8,473 nucleotides of DNA from Alistipes sp. UBA943 (GTDB taxonomy: Bacteria > Bacteroidota > Bacteroidia > Bacteroidales > Rikenellaceae): NCBI GenBank assembly GCA_002293345.1, contig DBDB01000067.1, forward strand, positions 1 through 8,473, in the 5' to 3' direction. This document shows positions 1-5,956 of the stretch, piece after piece (positions within the stretch are counted from its first letter, which is position 1; each line of letters begins with the position of its first letter). The position numbers and the translations under genes were made by a program. Under the pieces are notes generated by a model. It was not told where the DNA came from, searched no databases, and saw only the letters and a list, made by a program, of their open reading frames with translations.

Positions 1-7
1 AGTGGGG

Positions 8-24
8 GGCTTGGGGAAGTAAAA
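8..24 (-). repeat. Border motif copy A, downstream of mnmG
   Basis: Read on the minus strand this is TTTTACTTCCCCAAGCC, matching 8409-8425 at 16 of 17 positions. It starts 24 bases beyond the mnmG stop codon and points in the direction of mnmG transcription, the same relation that the 8409 copy has to the patatin gene. The window edge cuts off whatever follows. The remainder of 1-47 shows no gene or terminator. Confidence 0.6.
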
Positions 25-47
25 GCGAACAGTAGCGTCAAGAGAAA

Positions 48-1967
48 TCAGCGGCCAAAACGAACCAATAGTACGTTGATGTCGGCAGGAGAGACACCTG
101 GGATTCGTGACGCCTGGCCAATGGTCGCGGGACGGATGGAGGTTAATTTTTGACGTGCCTCGATCGTCAAGGATTGCAGGCTGTGGAAATCGAAATCGTT
201 GGGGATCACAATCTCCTCCAACCGGTGCAGTTTCTCGGCGATAAATTTCTCCCGCTCGATGTAACCGCGGTATTTGATCTGAATTTCGGCCGCTTCGATG
301 GCTATTTCATCTATTTCGTTCTCCTGAATGAATGTCTCCAACTCGGGAATCTCAAGACGTAAAGAGCTGAAAGTGTGTTCGTTACGTCCTAAAAGCTCAT
401 AAAGTTTCTTCACCTTAACGCCCTGAGAATCGTCTATCCTGACCCGTAGGCCACGTGCACACGAAATAAGCGATTCTACACGCGTCTTTTTTCGCTCGAA
501 ATCGGCAAAATCGCCCTCCGAAATCAAACCCAACTCATGGCCCAACGGCGTCAACCGCATATCGGCATTGTCCTGACGCAACAGGATCCGATACTCGGCA
601 CGCGACGTGAACATGCGATACGGCTCATCGACACCCTTCGTCACCAAGTCGTCGATCAGTACCCCGATATATGCCTCGTCACGTTTCAACACGACCGGCT
701 CACGACCCTGCCACCGTCGTACGGCGTTGATCCCGGCCATCAATCCCTGTGCAGCAGCCTCCTCATAACCCGTCGTGCCGTTAATCTGTCCCGCAAAAAA
801 GAGTCCCGGTACGAGTTTCGTCTCCAACGAATGATGCAGCTGCGTCGGAGGGAAGTAGTCGTACTCGATCGCATAACCCGGCCTGAAAATATGTACATTC
901 TCGAACCCGCGAATCTTGCGCAATGCCATCCACTGCGTCTCCCAAGGTAACGATGACGAGAATCCGTTCAGGTAACACTCGTGCGTCGAACGCCCCTCCG
1001 GTTCCAGGAAAAGTTGGTGCTGCGTCTTGTCGGCAAATACATTCAGCTTGTCCTCGATGCTCGGGCAGTACCGTGGTCCGACACCCCGAATCGTGCCGTT
1101 GAACAGTGGAGAGTCGGCAAACGCATCACGTAACACATCATGTACCTCCTCGGAAGTGTATGCCAGGTAGCAGGGCAATTGATCCGTAACTGCATGTGTG
1201 TCAGACGAATAGGAAAATTTTGAAGGCACCGCATCTCCATATTGCGACTCCAGTACCGAGAAGTCGATCGTCCGGGCATCCAGGCGTGCGGGCGTGCCTG
1301 TCTTCATGCGTCCGGACTCGAATCCCAAAGATTCGAGTTGGCGCGTGAGACCGTGCGAGGCGGAATCGCCTGCACGTCCGCCCTCGGCGGAGGCACGCCC
1401 GCAGTACATCACCCCCTCGAGAAATGTGCCGACAGTCAAGATGATATTCGGCGCCAGAAACTCCACTCCCATCCGGGTACGTACGCCACGGGGCGCGCGC
1501 GAGTCTCGCGTAGCGAGCCTCTGAGAGGCAGATGCATCTGCCTCTTCGGCCCTACGGGCCGCGGCGCGCGCCACACCCACATCGAAAAGCAGCTCCGTGA
1601 CGGTATCCTGCCACAGGTATAAATTCTCCGTATTTTCAAGCACATGCCGCCACTCGCGTGCGAATTGAGACTTGTCACATTGCGCACGAGGACTCCACAT
1701 CGCCGGTCCCTTCGATCGATTCAACATCCGAAACTGTATCGTCGTGCGATCCGTCACACGTCCCATCTGTCCCCCCAACGCATCTATCTCTCTGACAATC
1801 TGCCCCTTCGCCACGCCTCCCACAGCGGGATTGCACGACATTTCAGCCAGTTTCGACAGATCTATCGTCACCAAAAGTGTCCGTGCACCGAGACGTGCCG
1901 ATGCCGACGCAGCCTCGCATCCCGCATGACCGCCTCCCACCACTATCACATCGAAATTCAAATCCAT
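48..1967 (-). CDS. mnmG: tRNA uridine-5-carboxymethylaminomethyl modification enzyme MnmG (GidA)
   Basis: MnmG is the FAD-dependent partner of the GTPase MnmE. Together they add the (carboxymethyl)aminomethyl group to C5 of wobble uridine 34 in several tRNAs. The 639-residue protein opens with a Rossmann FAD motif (GGGHAG, residues 11-16). It carries both family signatures: GPRYCPSIEDK (about 297-307) and AGQINGTTGYEEAAAQG (about 392-408). Cys45 (MSCNP) and Cys301 (YCPS) match the conserved cysteines. The helical C-terminal domain ends normally (PGVSPADINVLLVRFGR). The ATG at 1967 starts the N-terminal beta strand directly and overlaps the end of ybeY by 10 bases, so translational coupling is likely. 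Oddity: residues about 134-160, between the usual strand and GVRTRMGVEF, are extra compared with the family sequences I remember. They are encoded by a palindromic block, annotated separately. All signature residues are intact, so I infer a functional enzyme. Confidence 0.97.
   Translation of the reverse strand: MDLNFDVIVVGGGHAGCEAASASARLGARTLLVTIDLSKLAEMSCNPAVGGVAKGQIVREIDALGGQMGRVTDRTTIQFRMLNRSKGPAMWSPRAQCDKSQFAREWRHVLENTENLYLWQDTVTELLFDVGVARAAARRAEEADASASQRLATRDSRAPRGVRTRMGVEFLAPNIILTVGTFLEGVMYCGRASAEGGRAGDSASHGLTRQLESLGFESGRMKTGTPARLDARTIDFSVLESQYGDAVPSKFSYSSDTHAVTDQLPCYLAYTSEEVHDVLRDAFADSPLFNGTIRGVGPRYCPSIEDKLNVFADKTQHQLFLEPEGRSTHECYLNGFSSSLPWETQWMALRKIRGFENVHIFRPGYAIEYDYFPPTQLHHSLETKLVPGLFFAGQINGTTGYEEAAAQGLMAGINAVRRWQGREPVVLKRDEAYIGVLIDDLVTKGVDEPYRMFTSRAEYRILLRQDNADMRLTPLGHELGLISEGDFADFERKKTRVESLISCARGLRVRIDDSQGVKVKKLYELLGRNEHTFSSLRLEIPELETFIQENEIDEIAIEAAEIQIKYRGYIEREKFIAEKLHRLEEIVIPNDFDFHSLQSLTIEARQKLTSIRPATIGQASRIPGVSPADINVLLVRFGR
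1316..1391. repeat. Three consecutive hairpins within mnmG coding sequence
   Basis: ACTCGAATC (1316-1324) pairs perfectly with GATTCGAGT (1330-1338) across loop CCAAA. AGGCG/CGCCT with loop GAAT follows at 1358-1371, then TCCGCC/GGCGGA with loop CTC at 1377-1391. They encode the conserved-length region GRASAEGG...LESLGFESGR, so nothing seems inserted here. The 9-bp stem is the notable one; the 5- and 6-bp stems could be chance in GC-rich DNA. Confidence 0.5.
1492..1572. repeat. 81-base cloverleaf-like palindromic block inside mnmG
   Basis: The outer arms GGCGCGCGC (1492-1500) and GCGCGCGCC (1564-1572) are perfect inverted repeats. Between them lie three more: CTCGC/GCGAG with loop GTA (1505-1517), a 22-base perfect palindrome with arm AGAGGCAGATG (1524-1545), and CGGCCC/GGGCCG with loop TAC (1547-1561). 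Drawn as single strand, this is a four-way junction with a closing stem and three arms. Alternative pairings also exist, for example GCCTCT/AGAGGC at 1517-1529. The block is exactly 27 codons long, contains no stop in the mnmG frame, and coincides with the extra peptide (about residues 132-159, rich in Ala, Arg and Ser). The pairing is read directly from the sequence. Insertion of a mobile palindromic element is inference. Confidence 0.85.
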
Positions 1968-2416
1968 CTCAGGTAAAAGTCTTCTTTTTCACGCATCCGT
2001 GTGACTTGGATTGGAGTCATGTCATCATATCCACACAGATGAAGTAGTCCATGTACCATCACGCGACGCATCTCCATAAGTTTCGCCACGCCATACTGAC
2101 GCGCGTTGTCCGCCACCGTGTCGACGTCGATATAGATCTCGCCCGATCTTGCGCTTGCAAAGCAAGCTTTGCGGGCCCCCTGGGGGGGGGGCTGGGGCCC
2201 GCAAAAAGAGTTTTCAAAAGTGATGACGTCTGTCCGATAGTCATGCCCCAAAAACTCACGATTCATCTCCAACAGTCTCTCCGAGGAGCAAAAAATATAA
2301 CTTAACTCCTCGAACTCCACTCCTTCAGCTTCCGCAACGCGGCATAACCAGCTCGCTGTCAGCCGCTTAGCAGGCAACCGATACTTGCAGTCGTTATTGT
2401 AGAAATGTACCTTCAT
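1958..2416 (-). CDS. ybeY: Endoribonuclease YbeY (rRNA maturation factor)
   Basis: YbeY is a single-strand endoribonuclease needed for 16S rRNA 3' processing and ribosome quality control. The 152-residue protein shows the family landmarks in order: the YIFCSSERLLEMNREFLGHDYRTDVITF core (about 40-67, with conserved Arg61 before TDV), SGEIYIDVDTV (91-101), and the metal motif HGLLHLCGYDD (122-132). The third metal ligand is Asp132 where the E. coli enzyme has His. From memory this is usual in Bacteroidota, so I do not read it as inactivation. Residues about 71-89 (FCGPQPPPQGARKACFASA) are extra by roughly 15 residues between TF-ENS and SGE, and are encoded by a hairpin block with a run of ten C. 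The gene lies directly upstream of mnmG and overlaps it by 10 bases. The ATG at 2416 gives the expected N-terminus; no Shine-Dalgarno site is visible. Confidence 0.95.
   Translation of the reverse strand: MKVHFYNNDCKYRLPAKRLTASWLCRVAEAEGVEFEELSYIFCSSERLLEMNREFLGHDYRTDVITFENSFCGPQPPPQGARKACFASARSGEIYIDVDTVADNARQYGVAKLMEMRRVMVHGLLHLCGYDDMTPIQVTRMREKEDFYLRWI
2153..2205. repeat. Palindromic block with G10/C10 tract inside ybeY
   Basis: TTTGCGGGCCCC (2168-2179) pairs perfectly with GGGGCCCGCAAA (2194-2205), a 12-bp stem whose loop contains ten consecutive G on the plus strand (2182-2191). Beside it, GCTTGC/GCAAGC with loop AAA (2153-2167) forms a second stem, and GCAAAG/CTTTGC (2157-2172) is an alternative. 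The segment encodes the extra YbeY peptide with PQPPPQG. Its length and lack of stops keep ybeY open. Its C-rich then AAGCTTGC-like order on the minus strand resembles the leader of the patatin gene, although I would not call them the same family without an alignment. Confidence 0.8.
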
Positions 2417-2451
2417 TTGTTCATCTGTCTCTTTTTTTACAAGACCGTTCC

Positions 2452-2476
2452 TTTTACTTCCCTAAGACGCAACTGT
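2452..2476 (+). repeat. Border motif copy B (TTTTACTTCCCTAAG...CAACTGT)
   Basis: These 25 bases match 8409-8433 at 23 positions in the same orientation. The shared part is TTTTACTTCCCTAAG followed, three bases later, by CAACTGT. This copy sits 35 bases upstream of the ybeY start, reading away from that gene. A T-rich stretch and AAACCTTT follow it; AAAACCTTT also follows the copy at 8409. Confidence 0.7.
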
Positions 2477-2523
2477 CGTTTTTTTTCTTTTTTTAAACCT
2501 TTAAGACCGCCGCTTTTTGGTGA

Positions 2524-2825
2524 AAAGGCATCGTAACGATGCTTTTGCCCCAACCCCCTATCCCCCTTGATAAGGGGGAACGTGGCGCAAAGTTTCGTGA
2601 ATTTTTACGAGAACATGTTCTCGACCAATTCTCTCGCAAACGTAACTACCGCACTTCGCGCGGTTTGTCCTCGCGACCAAAATCTCAGATCTCGAAGAGA
2701 TCGTGTACGAAACAGAAAAGTTTGGTTCAAGCTTGCTTGAAAACAAATCTTTTGTGTTTTGAACACAAAAATTCTGAAAGAATTTGAGATTGATGGCGCG
2801 CATACTCCTAAGTGCGCAAGCACTT
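2524..2825. repeat. Cluster of about nine short perfect inverted repeats
   Basis: In order: GCATCGT/ACGATGC (2528-2542, extendable to 2524-2546 with one G-T pair); TCCCCCTT/AAGGGGGA with loop GAT (2561-2579); a 16-base palindrome with arm CGAGAACA (2608-2623); ACCGC/GCGGT (2648-2664); GATCTC/GAGATC with loop GAA (2688-2702); TTCAAGC/GCTTGAA with loop TT (2726-2741); TTTTGTGTT/AACACAAAA with loop TTG (2750-2770); AAATTCT/AGAATTT with loop GAA (2769-2785); AAGTGC/GCACTT with a GCAA loop (2810-2825). The stems are unrelated in sequence, so this is not a simple tandem repeat. The density is far above what random DNA gives. Confidence 0.8.
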
Positions 2826-2892
2826 GTAAAGTTTTTTGGTGCCGTTTTTTTTCAAAAAAGGGGCAGTGGGATATGAAATGGCTTTACGTAAT

Positions 2893-4011
2893 TTACTGTT
2901 TAAAAAATGTGTCGGCCGTGATTTTCATGTCCGGTTTCGGAGCGTACACGCCAAAAATCATCATGTATTCAGGTTGCATCGTCATCACATTTACACCCGA
3001 TCCGATCACACCGATCGTCTGGTTGCGGGTCACGACATCGTTCTTCGATACCGATACCGAGTTCAGATTCGCGTACGACGAAATGTACTGTCCATGGGCA
3101 ATATAAACGTCATACTTGTTGGTGATGCGGTTGCGTTTCACGTCCACCACCTTACCCTCGTACACCGCTGTTACGGCGGCATCCTTGGGTCCCGTCACTT
3201 CGGCCATGTTGTTGCGATAGCGCAGCACGCGTCCCTTCGTCACCGGCACTCGGAGACCCTTCGTCTTGTTCGTGAACGTGGCGCCCATCTTATTGTCGCG
3301 TGACAGGCGGCGCAGTTCATCCACTGCCACAGTCAGGGTTTTCTCGCGTGACTGCTTCTCCTGCAACGCCTTTCGCTCCTTGTCCGACAACTGTTTGATC
3401 TGGCTCCGCGCACTCTCCACGTCACGCTGCAACTGTGTGCGTTGCGCGATCAGGCTGCGCTGCACGGAATCCAACTCGCGCTGACGTGACATCAGGTCGG
3501 CCAACTGCACGGATACCTCCTCCGAAAGTGACGTGATTCGTTGCATCTGGCGCTCGCGGAGGGCCGCCACCTCACGCAATGTAGCAACGCGTTGCGTCAC
3601 TTGATGGAAGTCGTCCGACGAAAAGACATAGGTCAGATAACCGCTCTGCCGGTAATTGCGATACGCCTCGCGTACCACCGCGGCATACTGCTCCTTATGC
3701 GTGGCGAGCGATGTCATCAGTCCCCGTGCCACGCTGTCCGCACGCGACACCTCGGCTCCCAGTTTCACTGCCTGCCGTTGTGTCGCGTCGAGCAGTTGAT
3801 TCCGTGAATCAACCTGCTGAGCGAGACGCTGAAGCGTCTCCTCGGCGGACGCGCGGCCGCGTTTCAAGTCACCGATCTCCGTCTCACCACGCGCGATCTG
3901 TCGCTTCAAATCAATGATCAACTGCTCCTGTGCCCGGATCTTTTTGTCCGGCTGAGCAAACGACACAAAAGATGTCGCGACAAGGAGCAAACATATCAGG
4001 ATTTTTCTCAT
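2893..4011 (-). CDS. EnvC-like murein hydrolase activator (coiled coil plus degenerate LytM/M23 domain)
   Basis: EnvC-family proteins bind and switch on N-acetylmuramoyl-L-alanine amidases that split septal peptidoglycan. The 372-residue protein has a signal peptide (Lys3, hydrophobic to about 18, cleavage near SFAQ20), a long Gln/Arg/Glu-rich coiled coil (about 23-240), the conserved helical patch YRNYRQSGYLTYVFSSDDF (119-135), and a C-terminal LytM-like domain (about 250-355; GPKDAAVTAVYEGKVV, YIAHGQYISSYANL, NQTIGVIG). The zinc ligands are missing: no HxxxD-type His/Asp near 268-276, Asn315 instead of His in SYANL, and MMIFGV (350-355) instead of the LHFE-type motif. I therefore predict no hydrolase activity and a regulatory role, as for E. 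coli EnvC. Its ATG shares the four bases ATGA with the stop of the upstream TPR gene, so it is translationally coupled and last in the pheS operon. Confidence 0.88.
   Translation of the reverse strand: MRKILICLLLVATSFVSFAQPDKKIRAQEQLIIDLKRQIARGETEIGDLKRGRASAEETLQRLAQQVDSRNQLLDATQRQAVKLGAEVSRADSVARGLMTSLATHKEQYAAVVREAYRNYRQSGYLTYVFSSDDFHQVTQRVATLREVAALRERQMQRITSLSEEVSVQLADLMSRQRELDSVQRSLIAQRTQLQRDVESARSQIKQLSDKERKALQEKQSREKTLTVAVDELRRLSRDNKMGATFTNKTKGLRVPVTKGRVLRYRNNMAEVTGPKDAAVTAVYEGKVVDVKRNRITNKYDVYIAHGQYISSYANLNSVSVSKNDVVTRNQTIGVIGSGVNVMTMQPEYMMIFGVYAPKPDMKITADTFFKQ
3791..3840. repeat. Two adjacent hairpins inside the envC-like coding sequence
   Basis: GTTGATTC (3795-3802) pairs with GAATCAAC (3806-3813) across loop CGT. 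Allowing one bulged C, the stem extends to AGCAG/CTGCT (3791-3818). It is followed by GAGACGCT/AGCGTCTC with a two-base centre (3823-3840). The codons encode ETLQRLAQQVDSRNQLL (residues 58-74) of the coiled coil, which has no obvious extra length. Confidence 0.7.
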
Positions 4012-4931
4012 GGTTTCGCGGAAGATTTGGCAGTGTCGCCCTTGAAGATGGTTTTCTTCGAGGAAGATGCAGGTTGGACGGAATCCTTGTCGAGGGCTTT
4101 TTTGAGATACACTTCCGCCATGAATTCCTCACCGAGTGCAGATAGGACGGTGCCGTAGTGATACATGATCTCGGGATTCTCCGTGCGGTCGAACGACACG
4201 GCCTGTTGCAATGCCGCGCGTGCCTCAGGCAAACGTCCCAAGTGATACAGCACCCATCCGTATGTGTCCAGTATCGTGGGGTTGTTCGGATTCAGTTCTA
4301 AGGCGCGGGTGGCAAAGCCGAAGGCTTTTTGCAGGGTTTTTTCGGTATTGTCTCCGGGGTGCTCCGTCAGGAAATACGCATAGTTATTCAGTACGTAGGA
4401 GTTGTCGGGATTCAATTCCAAGGCCCTGTCGTATGCATCGAAGGTGGCTTGCATCTCCTTTTTCATGTAAGATGCATCGCCACGGTATCCCCACAGCAAG
4501 CTCGCCATGCGACGGTTGTCGGCATTCTGGGGGTCGAGACGCACCAGGCGTTCCAAAACCGGCAGGGCCTTGTCGAACTGCTCGGTATGCAGCAGCAGCG
4601 TGCCATACAACTCGGCATACCACTTGTTCAGCGTGTCGAGCTCGTACGCACGGTGTGCCATGTTGATGCTCCGCGTGTCGTCATCGAAAGCGTACAGTAG
4701 TGCCAGGTGGAACCACGATGGAGCATGTTCCGGATGGCGTTGCACGAGTCGACGGAAGCTGTTTTTGGCTCCCACCGTGTCGCCGTGAATCGTCAGTTTC
4801 TTGACCGCGTCGATGTAACGGATCGTGCAGCCATTGCGGGTACGATTCCCTCGCGGCTCGGTGGCTACGAGTTGCGTGACCGCTCCGCAAAAACAGAGAC
4901 ACAACAACGTGATCGCGATACGGCGTTTCAT
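4008..4931 (-). CDS. Exported tetratricopeptide-repeat protein
   Basis: TPR proteins serve as binding scaffolds; no enzymatic domain is visible. The 307-residue reading starts at the ATG at 4931, whose A is also the last base of the pheS stop (TGATG). It opens with a signal-like stretch (MKRR then a hydrophobic run to about 23). A start upstream at 5129 would add 66 Arg/His-rich residues wholly inside pheS and bury the signal, so I reject it. TPR-like helical pairs occur at about 70-103, 105-137, 162-177, 178-215, 217-250 and 253-283, marked by repeated [A/L]-x-ELNP-[D/N]N turns (171-176, 211-216) and DPQNAD (133-138). The Ser/Lys-rich tail (284-307) looks disordered. A Cys cluster (11-15) does not make a good lipobox. 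It overlaps the EnvC-like gene downstream, which suggests a joint cell-envelope role; that is inference. Confidence 0.85.
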   Translation of the reverse strand: MKRRIAITLLCLCFCGAVTQLVATEPRGNRTRNGCTIRYIDAVKKLTIHGDTVGAKNSFRRLVQRHPEHAPSWFHLALLYAFDDDTRSINMAHRAYELDTLNKWYAELYGTLLLHTEQFDKALPVLERLVRLDPQNADNRRMASLLWGYRGDASYMKKEMQATFDAYDRALELNPDNSYVLNNYAYFLTEHPGDNTEKTLQKAFGFATRALELNPNNPTILDTYGWVLYHLGRLPEARAALQQAVSFDRTENPEIMYHYGTVLSALGEEFMAEVYLKKALDKDSVQPASSSKKTIFKGDTAKSSAKP

Positions 4932-5956
4932 CAGAGGGCCGATTGGAATTGCGAGAGGAATCGCACGTCGTTTTCGAAATACAACCGCAAGTCCTTCACG
5001 CCGTACAGCAGCATCGCGATGCGTTCGACACCCATGCCGAAAGCAAATCCGGAGTAGCGTTCGGGGTCGATGCCGCAGTTGCGCAATACGTTCGGATCCA
5101 CCATGCCGCAACCCATGATCTCCAACCATCCCGTGCCTTTACATACGTTGCACCCCTTGCCGCCGCACAGGTTGCACGACACATCGACCTCGGCCGACGG
5201 CTCGGTGAACGGGAAGTACGAGGGACGCATGCGTATCGTGGCACCCTCACCGAAGAACTCCTTGGCGAAATAGAGGATCGACTGTTTCATGTCGGCAAAA
5301 GACACACCTTCGTCCACATACAGTCCCTCGACCTGGTGGAAGATGCAGTGGGCACGGTACGAGATCGCCTCGTTGCGGAACACACGTCCGGGGCATACCA
5401 CACGGATGGGCGGTTGTTGCGTCTCCATGGCACGCACCTGGTTGGACGAGGTGTGGGTGCGCAGCAGGATATCGGGATCACGCTGGATGAAGAACGTGTC
5501 CTGCATGTCGCGTGCCGGGTGTTCGGGGGGGAAGTTCAGTGCGCCGAAAACGTGGTAATCGTCCTCGATCTCCGGCCCCTCGGCGATTACGTAACCCAAA
5601 CGTGCGAACGTGGCGATGATGCGGTTCATCACAATAGAGATCGGGTGTCGCGATCCCAACGGCTGTGTCGTACCGGGACGCGTCGCGTCGCGGCTCAACG
5701 GCGTTGCCTCTCCGGCAACGCCGTCGCTGAGTTCTTTCAACTCAGCGACACGCTCCAAAGCACGGCTTTTGAGCGCGTTGAGCCGCTGACCGAATTCGCG
5801 CTTCTGTTCCGACGGCACGGTCTTGAACTCCTCCATCAGGAGCGTGATGAGTCCCTTCTTGCCGAGCATCTCGACACGGAACGCCTCCACTTCCGACGGA
5901 ATTTTCGACGCGAACGCCTCCACACGGCTCAATAAAGAATTGATTTTATCGTTCAT
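4931..5956 (-). CDS. pheS: Phenylalanyl-tRNA synthetase alpha subunit
   Basis: This is the catalytic subunit of the alpha2-beta2 class II synthetase that charges tRNA-Phe; pheT is not in this window. The 341 residues have the usual length. The N-terminal coiled coil (about 1-76) is followed by a linker (77-102) and the catalytic domain. Visible motifs are the motif 1 region GYVIAEGPEIEDDYHVFGAL (121-140), HTSSNQ (168-173), motif 2 FRNEAISYRAHCIFHQVEG (193-211) and motif 3 GFAFGMGVERIAMLLYG (303-319). C261, C264, C269 and C272 form a CxxC-x4-CxxC loop seen in many bacterial PheS proteins and may bind zinc. The ATG at 5956 gives the family N-terminus (MNDKINSLL). It heads a minus-strand operon with the TPR and EnvC-like genes. 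Two perfect hairpins occupy the codons of residues 70-87, at the coiled-coil/linker boundary. Confidence 0.97.
   Translation of the reverse strand: MNDKINSLLSRVEAFASKIPSEVEAFRVEMLGKKGLITLLMEEFKTVPSEQKREFGQRLNALKSRALERVAELKELSDGVAGEATPLSRDATRPGTTQPLGSRHPISIVMNRIIATFARLGYVIAEGPEIEDDYHVFGALNFPPEHPARDMQDTFFIQRDPDILLRTHTSSNQVRAMETQQPPIRVVCPGRVFRNEAISYRAHCIFHQVEGLYVDEGVSFADMKQSILYFAKEFFGEGATIRMRPSYFPFTEPSAEVDVSCNLCGGKGCNVCKGTGWLEIMGCGMVDPNVLRNCGIDPERYSGFAFGMGVERIAMLLYGVKDLRLYFENDVRFLSQFQSAL
5698..5749. repeat. Two adjoining 11-bp perfect hairpins inside pheS
   Basis: ACGGCGTTGCC (5698-5708) pairs perfectly with GGCAACGCCGT (5714-5724) across loop TCTCC. GTCGCTGAGTT (5723-5733) pairs perfectly with AACTCAGCGAC (5739-5749) across loop CTTTC. 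The two stems share bases 5723-5724, so the end pairs compete. They encode VAELKELSDGVAGEATPL (residues 70-87). The total PheS length is normal, so this looks like remodelling of existing linker sequence or a length-neutral replacement rather than a large insertion. Confidence 0.85.

Larger units (their letters stand above)
2417..2892. other. 476-base intergenic region, no convincing gene, dense in hairpins
   Basis: This gap lies upstream of ybeY and downstream of envC, both on the minus strand. Short open frames exist on both strands but have no start context, no recognisable motifs and skewed composition, so I call none of them. The ybeY-proximal 130 bases are T-rich on the plus strand (A-rich in the ybeY direction) and contain the border motif at 2452-2476. 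The rest is a chain of inverted repeats, listed in a separate entry. The ybeY promoter must lie here, but I see no good TAnnTTTG match on the minus strand. No clear hairpin-plus-T-run terminator for the envC operon is visible either. Confidence 0.7.

Noticed and set aside
1492..1572. tRNA gene suggested by the cloverleaf-like fold
   Set aside because: The arm lengths, loops and invariant bases of a tRNA (T-loop, anticodon arm of seven-base loop, CCA-end stem) are missing, and the block lies in frame within mnmG.
2019..2053. YbeY inactivated by loss of its third metal-binding His
   Set aside because: Asp at that position is, as I recall, the usual residue in Bacteroidota YbeY, and the rest of the motif is intact.
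2750..2785. Intrinsic terminator of the pheS-TPR-envC operon
   Set aside because: The stems are AT-rich and no clear T-run follows on the minus strand. The true terminator cannot be placed by eye.
2524..2825. CRISPR array
   Set aside because: The inverted repeats differ in sequence and there are no equal-length direct repeats with spacers.
2539..3106. Several 70-115 codon open frames in and beyond the 2417-2892 gap
   Set aside because: They run through the palindromes, lack plausible starts or motifs, and some overlap the end of the EnvC-like gene antisense.
4932..5129. 66-residue upstream extension of the TPR protein
   Set aside because: It lies wholly within pheS, is Arg/His-rich, and would bury the signal peptide that begins at the ATG at 4931.
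4943..5935. 330-codon open frame opposite pheS
   Set aside because: It mirrors pheS almost end to end, has no family motifs and is explained by G/C-rich third codon positions. PheS motifs on the other strand are unmistakable.
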